Below the pieces are notes generated by a model. It had not been told where the DNA came from and did not search any database. It saw only the letters and a program-made list of their open reading frames with translations. Source: Empedobacter stercoris (GTDB lineage: Bacteria; Bacteroidota; Bacteroidia; Flavobacteriales; Weeksellaceae). Taken from it: a stretch of DNA of 64,000 nt. The translations under genes and the position numbers were made by a program. Shown here in pieces: positions 60,493 through 64,000 of this stretch (position 1 is its first letter; every line of letters begins with the position of its first letter). The DNA lies in NCBI RefSeq assembly GCF_965137335.1, contig NZ_CBCRZD010000013.1. One strand, given 5' to 3'.

Positions 60493-61263
60493 TTGTGTAT
60501 CAGATGTGTTGGTAGAAAATTTTAACACAATTTAATCTTTAACAATGTATGACAAAATCAACTTTTACGATAGAAAATCAAACAAAAATTTGTTCCAATT
60601 GTTCGGATAAATTGATTAAATATGGTAAAACTAAGAATGGAAACCAACGCTACAAATGTAAAATTTGTCAAAAAACGAGTGTAGAAATTTACCATTACAA
60701 TGCCTATCTTTTTACTATAAATTCCAACATTATCCAATTAACCAAAGAAGGATTAGGGATTAGAAGTACAGCTCGTTACTTAAAAATTTCGACAACTACA
60801 CTACTCAAACGACTTTTAGAAATTGCTTCAAAAATAATACCACCCAAACTTACAGAAGAAGACAGAGAATTTCAAGTCGATGAATTAAGAACCTTTCACA
60901 AAAAACGTATAAAGCCACTTTGGATCACCTATACCTTTTCACTTCAAACTAGAAAAATTCATACTTTTCATGTCGGTTATCGAACAATAGAGATCTTCAA
61001 AAAACTCCTTAACCCTATCATTCAAACAAAACCAACAAAGATTTATACCGATAAACTCAATACTTATCGGTTAGTTATTCCTTCTGCACTTCATTCAACC
61101 AGGTTTCGATCTACCAATCATATCGAAAGAAATCACCTTAGTTTACGTACTCATCTGAAACGATTAAACCGAAAAACCATTTGTTACACAAAAAATATGG
61201 ATATTCTATCCGCTATCCTAACCATTTATTTTTGGGGTTGAACTACCAGACTATTTATCCAAA
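60493..61263 (+). mobile_element. IS1-family insertion sequence
   Basis: About 770 bases with a single transposase frame. The left end (TTGTGTATCAGATGTGTTGG, from 60493) and the region after the transposase stop (CTACCAGACTATTTATCCAA, from 61243) form an imperfect inverted repeat of about 21 bases. I did not identify a target-site duplication, so the exact borders may be off by a few bases. Confidence 0.75.
60549..61241 (+). CDS. IS1 family transposase (single-frame InsA/InsB type)
   Basis: This 230-residue transposase has an N-terminal zinc ribbon (CSNCSDKLIKYGKTKNGNQR, then CKICQK). A helix-turn-helix follows (LGIRSTARYLKISTTTLLKR), then the DDE domain (FQVDELRTF; IYTDKLNTYR; HIERNHLSLRTHLKRLNRKT as candidate D, D and E segments). 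E. coli IS1 makes its transposase by a frameshift between insA and insB; here both parts are in one uninterrupted frame, as in several IS1 relatives. The gene looks intact. Confidence 0.88.
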   Translation: MTKSTFTIENQTKICSNCSDKLIKYGKTKNGNQRYKCKICQKTSVEIYHYNAYLFTINSNIIQLTKEGLGIRSTARYLKISTTTLLKRLLEIASKIIPPKLTEEDREFQVDELRTFHKKRIKPLWITYTFSLQTRKIHTFHVGYRTIEIFKKLLNPIIQTKPTKIYTDKLNTYRLVIPSALHSTRFRSTNHIERNHLSLRTHLKRLNRKTICYTKNMDILSAILTIYFWG

Positions 61264-61318
61264 TAAATCAATCTTACTAAAATTTTATAACACCTTTTAT
61301 GTAAAATAGAAAAACAAA

Positions 61319-61341
61319 GCCTCCAAATGGAGGTTTTTTTT
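61319..61341 (+). terminator. Terminator after the IS1 element
   Basis: GCCTCC pairs with GGAGGT around an AAAT loop (outermost pair G-T), followed by eight T. Confidence 0.85.
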
Positions 61342-61415
61342 ATGATTTGTAATTTAAGATTATGTTTAGTAGATATATTGTTTAAAATACAATTTTTTAT
61401 ATCCTTAAAAATCAT

Positions 61416-61441
61416 TAAATTTGTATCCAAGTGAATACAAA
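61416..61441 (+). promoter_or_regulatory. Promoter and candidate operator of the HigBA module
   Basis: TAAATTTG (61416-61423) matches TAnnTTTG. The inverted repeat TTTGTAT (61420-61426) / ATACAAA (61435-61441) overlaps it and ends 5 bases before the toxin start. This is the position expected for autoregulation by the antitoxin. Confidence 0.6.
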
Positions 61442-61446
61442 AAGAA

Positions 61447-61746
61447 ATGTACTTTATTGAAAAAACTACTGATTTTGATAAATGGTTTTGTAAGTTAAAA
61501 GACTTACGAGCAAAGGCTAAAATTTTAGTTAGAATTCAAAAATTAGAAAAAGAAGAACACTTTGGAGATTGTGAACCTGTTGGCAATGGAATTCGAGAAT
61601 TATAGATCAACTATGCTAAAGGATATAGAGTGTATTTCAAAGAAATGGATGGTAAAATAGTAATTCTGCTTATCGGAGGAGATAAATCTACTCAACAAAA
61701 AGATATTGAGAAAGCTAAAGAAATATGGGATAAATTAAAAAAATAA
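61447..61746 (+). pseudogene. higB: RelE/HigB-like toxin with in-frame TAG
   Basis: The frame encodes a 98-residue RelE/HigB-type addiction toxin (TTDFDKWFCKLKDLRAKAKI, FGDCEPVGNGIREL). A TAG at 61603-61605 interrupts it after 52 codons. It resumes in the same frame as INYAKGYRVYFKEMDGKIVI and LLIGGDKSTQQKDIEKAKEI. The family normally has a Lys or Arg at the stop position, and a single AAG to TAG change would explain it. The region after the stop contains the catalytic RVYF strand, so the product should be inactive. The antitoxin gene follows 6 bases downstream and is intact. Confidence 0.85.
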
Positions 61747-61752
61747 AGAAAC

Positions 61753-62037
61753 ATGGAAACATCAAAATTTGATATAGCCGATTATTTAGATAGTAATGAA
61801 ATGATTGCTGAATACTTAAATGCAGTCTTAGAAGATGGTAATGAAAATGAAATCATCACTGCTATTGGAAACATTGCAAAAGCAATTGGAATGACTAAAA
61901 TAGCAGAAGAAACAGGTCTTAGTCGTCCAAGTTTATATAAAGCTTTATCTGATGGATCAAAACCTCAATTTGGAACTATAATGAAAGTTTTAAAAGCTGT
62001 GGGAGGACAAATACAAGTAAATCCTATTCATGCTTAA
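61753..62037 (+). CDS. higA: HigA-type antitoxin (addiction module antidote)
   Basis: This 94-residue XRE-type DNA-binding antitoxin follows the toxin frame at the usual spacing. The N-terminus (FDIADYLDSNEMIAEYLNAV) is the toxin-contacting part. The helix-turn-helix is MTKIAEETGLSRPSLYKALS (about 54-73), followed by FGTIMKVLKAVGGQIQV. It should neutralise RelE/HigB toxins and repress its own promoter. It is intact although the toxin has an early stop. Confidence 0.92.
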   Translation: METSKFDIADYLDSNEMIAEYLNAVLEDGNENEIITAIGNIAKAIGMTKIAEETGLSRPSLYKALSDGSKPQFGTIMKVLKAVGGQIQVNPIHA

Positions 62038-62050
62038 TAGATAAATATAG

Positions 62051-62072
62051 ACCTCCTAATTGGAGGTTTTTT
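62051..62072 (+). terminator. Terminator after higA
   Basis: ACCTCC pairs with GGAGGT around a five-base loop, followed by T. Confidence 0.85.
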
Positions 62073-62328
62073 AATGCCCTATAATGAACGGAATTTCTTA
62101 CCTTATTTTTTGCTGGCGTAAATGAACGGGGAGCGCGGAGTGAATGTCTTTTTGTATCAAAAAGTAGGACAGCAGAAAAGAAGGGCAAAATAAAAACCGA
62201 AAAATGGCTTGGCTTATCCTTTAAAAAAACTTTTTTTTCAATTGAAATTTACTATATTTGAGTGATAATGAGGCGTTCATTAAAAGAGATGTAGACTTGG
62301 AAATTTGAAGTGTATAGGGATGTAGGAA
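62073..62328. other. Non-coding stretch with a hairpin repeat upstream of RHS remnant 2
   Basis: No gene is visible. CTTTTTG (62148-62154) pairs with CAAAAAG (62158-62164) next to a GC-rich stretch (GGGGAGCGCGGAGTGAATG). Its flanks read GTC...GTAGGAC, a type of short hairpin repeat I have met in Bacteroidota intergenic DNA. RHS coding begins abruptly at 62329, so a rearrangement border lies just before it. Confidence 0.55.
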
Positions 62329-62408
62329 TACAAATACAACGATTATAGAGAAAAAAGTTTTGAGTAAACTTTTAGCGAATATACCGCACGAAGTGCTGAA
62401 CTGCAAGA
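62329..62408 (+). repeat. 80-bp exact repeat, copy 2
   Basis: Identical to 58917-58996, including insert B and its in-frame TAA (62365-62367). Upstream of 62329 and downstream of 62408 the two loci diverge. Confidence 0.9.
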
Positions 62409-63240
62409 TGAATTAAACCTTAATTTATACGACTACGGCGCACGAAACTACGACCCAGCCATAGGACGTTGGTTCAACATCGATCCATTGGCGGTTAGAT
62501 ATGTGGATAATTCACCATACAATTATACATTAAATAACCCTGTTTATTTTATTGATCCGGATGGCATGCAAGTAGATGGACCAGGTGATGAAGATGAACC
62601 TATTGAGCTTCAAGAAGCTGTTGTTACTGCTCTATCTCCAACAACAAAAGCGAAAAGAGAAATTAGCGAATTATTTAATATTCCTTTCCAAGATATAAGT
62701 TCAATAGAAAATTCAGCATTAAAAAGTTATGCAAATTTATTTAATGATCCAAATGCAACCAAATGGTATTTAGAAATGCATAATGGAGAATTATCTAAAA
62801 GTATTGATAATGCTATTTTAGGTACTACTATTACTATTATTATGTTACCAGTAGCTGTTAAATACGGTACAATTGTCTTAATTAAATATGGAGCAGATGT
62901 TATTATGCAGGCTACTATTTCTAAAACTTTAACAGGTGAGTACAAAGTTAATTTTATAAATGCAGCTATAGGAAGTATTGTACCAGGCAATTTTAGTCCT
63001 ATAGCTACAGAAGCTTCACAAGTTGGTCAGAATATTTTTAATGGTAGAGAAAATAATTTAACAGAAAGTCTATTAAAGGTTGGAACAGGTTATTTAGGTA
63101 ATGGTTTAGGGAAATTAGGCGAAGGTACTAGTGTTTTTGGGGATAAATTATCACCACTAATTAATGAAGGTTTACAGTCATTTCATAATAATTTACAATC
63201 TACATTTATTGAAAAAGAGTTTGAAAATGAAAAAAAATAA
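62329..63240 (+). pseudogene. RHS-repeat protein C-terminal remnant with variable tip 2
   Basis: Only the last RHS core module is present (DELNLNLYDYGARNYDPAIG, RWFNIDPLAVRY, SPYNYTLNNPVYFIDPDGMQ). The in-frame TAA at 62365 lies upstream and there is no RHS core before it. From 62488 (a TTG) 250 codons remain open. After the core a different tip follows: an acidic linker (GPGDEDEPIELQ), a helical part (KAKREISELFNIPFQDISSI), a hydrophobic stretch (AILGTTITIIMLPVAVKYGT) and a Gly/Asn-rich end. A toxin activity is not recognisable. Without its N-terminal part it is an orphan cassette. Confidence 0.8.
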
Positions 63241-63622
63241 TATACTTATTATAATCTCAATATTGTTATTAATATTAACTATTATATATTCTAATAATAG
63301 GTATATAAAAAAAGAAAAAAATACATATCAAAATGCTTATTATACTATTGCTAACATAGATAAATATGTTGTGGAAACACGGACTAGATACTACATTTAT
63401 TCTTATAGATTTAATAAAATTAAATACCATGGACAAAAGAAGTCAAATGGTAAGCTTGATAAAGGAATTAAAAAAATAGTTATGTTTAATAAGAATAAGA
63501 TATCAGAATCTTTTCTGTTTGAAAATACAATTATTCCTGAAGAATATTTAAATAAAGATACAATATGGACAACTCCTCCTAATTTTATAGATTCAGAAGA
63601 TTTAAATTTTTTGAATGATTAG
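63227..63622 (+). CDS. Small membrane protein, candidate immunity protein of cassette 2
   Basis: This 131-residue protein overlaps the RHS tip frame by 14 bases. The ATG at 63227 is chosen because it gives MKKNNILI followed by one membrane helix (ILIIISILLLILTIIY, about 6-21). The rest is a small strand-rich domain (YVVETRTRYYIYSYRFNKIK, KIVMFNKNKISESFLF). The plan (helix, then strands rich in Tyr and Lys, about 125-130 residues) matches the gene after cassette 1 at 59835, although the sequences differ. An immunity role is inferred from position and plan only. Confidence 0.6.
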   Translation: MKKNNILIIISILLLILTIIYSNNRYIKKEKNTYQNAYYTIANIDKYVVETRTRYYIYSYRFNKIKYHGQKKSNGKLDKGIKKIVMFNKNKISESFLFENTIIPEEYLNKDTIWTTPPNFIDSEDLNFLND

Positions 63623-63630
63623 GGGAATTA

Positions 63631-63684
63631 TTACAACCCAATACTTACAGTAACATAAAAGGCAAATGTTGGTTTGCTTTTTTT
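63631..63684 (+). terminator. 3' boundary segment of RHS cassette 2 with terminator
   Basis: TACAACCCAATACTTACAGT leads into a stem AAAAGGCAAA / TTTGCTTTTT (63657-63680, one G-T pair), closely related to the segment after cassette 1 at 60247-60300. Confidence 0.75.
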
Positions 63685-63816
63685 AAACAATATTCTTCGA
63701 CACTTGTTCGAAGAAATAGACTATTTTATCATTCAAAAAAATAGAGGATAAAACAGGACGTATACCTTATTGCATAAACTGTAATTTGTCGCCAATAATA
63801 ATCAATAGGTCAATAG
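63685..63816. other. Spacer between cassette 2 and the IS1182-type end, with one hairpin
   Basis: TTCTTCGA (63693-63700) pairs perfectly with TCGAAGAA (63708-63715) around a 7-base loop. Nothing else is visible before 63817. Confidence 0.5.
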
Positions 63817-63854
63817 AAAGAAGCTGTCTCAAAACTAGACAGCTTCTTTTTTTT
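63817..63854 (+). terminator. Hairpin at the IS1182-type element border
   Basis: A 13-bp perfect stem (AAAGAAGCTGTCT / AGACAGCTTCTTT) is followed by T. GCTGTCTCAAAA at such a site is typical of IS1182-group ends, so this may be both a terminator and the left end of the element. Confidence 0.65.
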
Positions 63855-63940
63855 GCTTTTTAGAATATATATGTTCTTGTATAGTTGGATTTTTACTGTA
63901 TTTTTTGTAAATTTAATGTAAGAATTCCATCTATTTCTCT

Positions 63941-64000
63941 ATGAATTTCAAGCATTACAATCAGCGTCAAACCGCACTTTTTCCTTATTCGTTTGACGAC
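63941..64000 (+). CDS. IS1182-type transposase, N-terminus only
   Basis: The last 60 bases encode 20 residues (MNFKHYNQRQTALFPYSFDD), the typical opening of IS1182-group transposases. The gene continues beyond the window, so I cannot say whether it is intact. It marks a second insertion sequence bordering the RHS island. Confidence 0.7.
   Translation, partial: MNFKHYNQRQTALFPYSFDD

Noticed and set aside
62488..63240. RHS remnant 2 as an independent gene starting at TTG 62488
   Set aside because: The RHS core reads in frame well upstream of that codon, so the TTG is an internal codon and not a real start.

Overview
The window reads as a chromosomal segment of a low-GC member of the Flavobacteriia (Bacteroidota), probably a Weeksellaceae relative of Empedobacter or Chryseobacterium. 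The genus is inference. The supporting evidence is the AT-rich composition, the gene families (exosortase XrtF with its partner, OmpA with TSP3 repeats, DUF3822, DUF2807, a 492-residue short-form ProS), and many promoters with the Bacteroidota -7 element TAnnTTTG, three of them with a TTG 19 or 20 bases upstream. I saw no rRNA, tRNA or CRISPR array.

From 1 to about 57.9 kb the content is housekeeping. In order it holds: gpmI (cut by the window edge) and recQ on the minus strand; kdsD-tatC; etfBA; a bifunctional-nuclease protein with a nucleoside permease; folA, an M1 aminopeptidase and thyA on the minus strand; rlmB with a small membrane protein; the xrtF pair; a GAF protein with rsmG; gyrB; an ABC-F ATPase divergent from smpB; an OmpA-like protein; ftsK-lolA-lptF/G-ribB; an Lrp-EamA operon and rpsA on the minus strand; an ABC1-family kinase; dnaX; an FKBP isomerase; a thioredoxin-like protein; a TonB-dependent receptor with a Fur-like operator; rsmD-DUF3822; kdsB; an HNH/NUMOD4 protein; a LolA-like protein; a SpecificRecomb membrane protein-dCMP deaminase-S41 protease-xerD run; a Nudix protein; several lipoproteins; xth; a FadL-type porin; and proS. 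Strong hairpin terminators separate most units, several of them bidirectional between convergent genes. Themes are envelope building (KDO synthesis, lipoprotein and LPS transport, TonB and FadL porins), DNA metabolism (RecQ, GyrB, FtsK, DnaX, XerD, ExoIII), nucleotide synthesis (ThyA, FolA, dCMP deaminase, nucleoside permease) and rRNA methylation (RlmB, RsmG, RsmD).

From about 58.3 kb to the end the window turns into an accessory island. It holds two decayed RHS-repeat gene ends with different C-terminal regions. Each is followed by a small membrane protein that could be a cognate immunity protein, and each cassette ends in a related terminator segment. Between them lie an IS1-family element, a solo copy of that element's left end, and a HigB/HigA toxin-antitoxin pair whose toxin has an in-frame stop. 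Both RHS fragments carry an identical 80-bp block with the same in-frame TAA inside an inserted hairpin sequence. The window ends in the first 20 codons of an IS1182-type transposase.

The most interesting points are: the RHS cassette pair with its boundaries; the short hairpin inserts; dnaX split across a run of ten A; an ABC-F protein whose two degenerate motifs fall in the same ATP site; the inactivated HigB next to an intact HigA; and the internally repeated lipoprotein next to the FadL porin.
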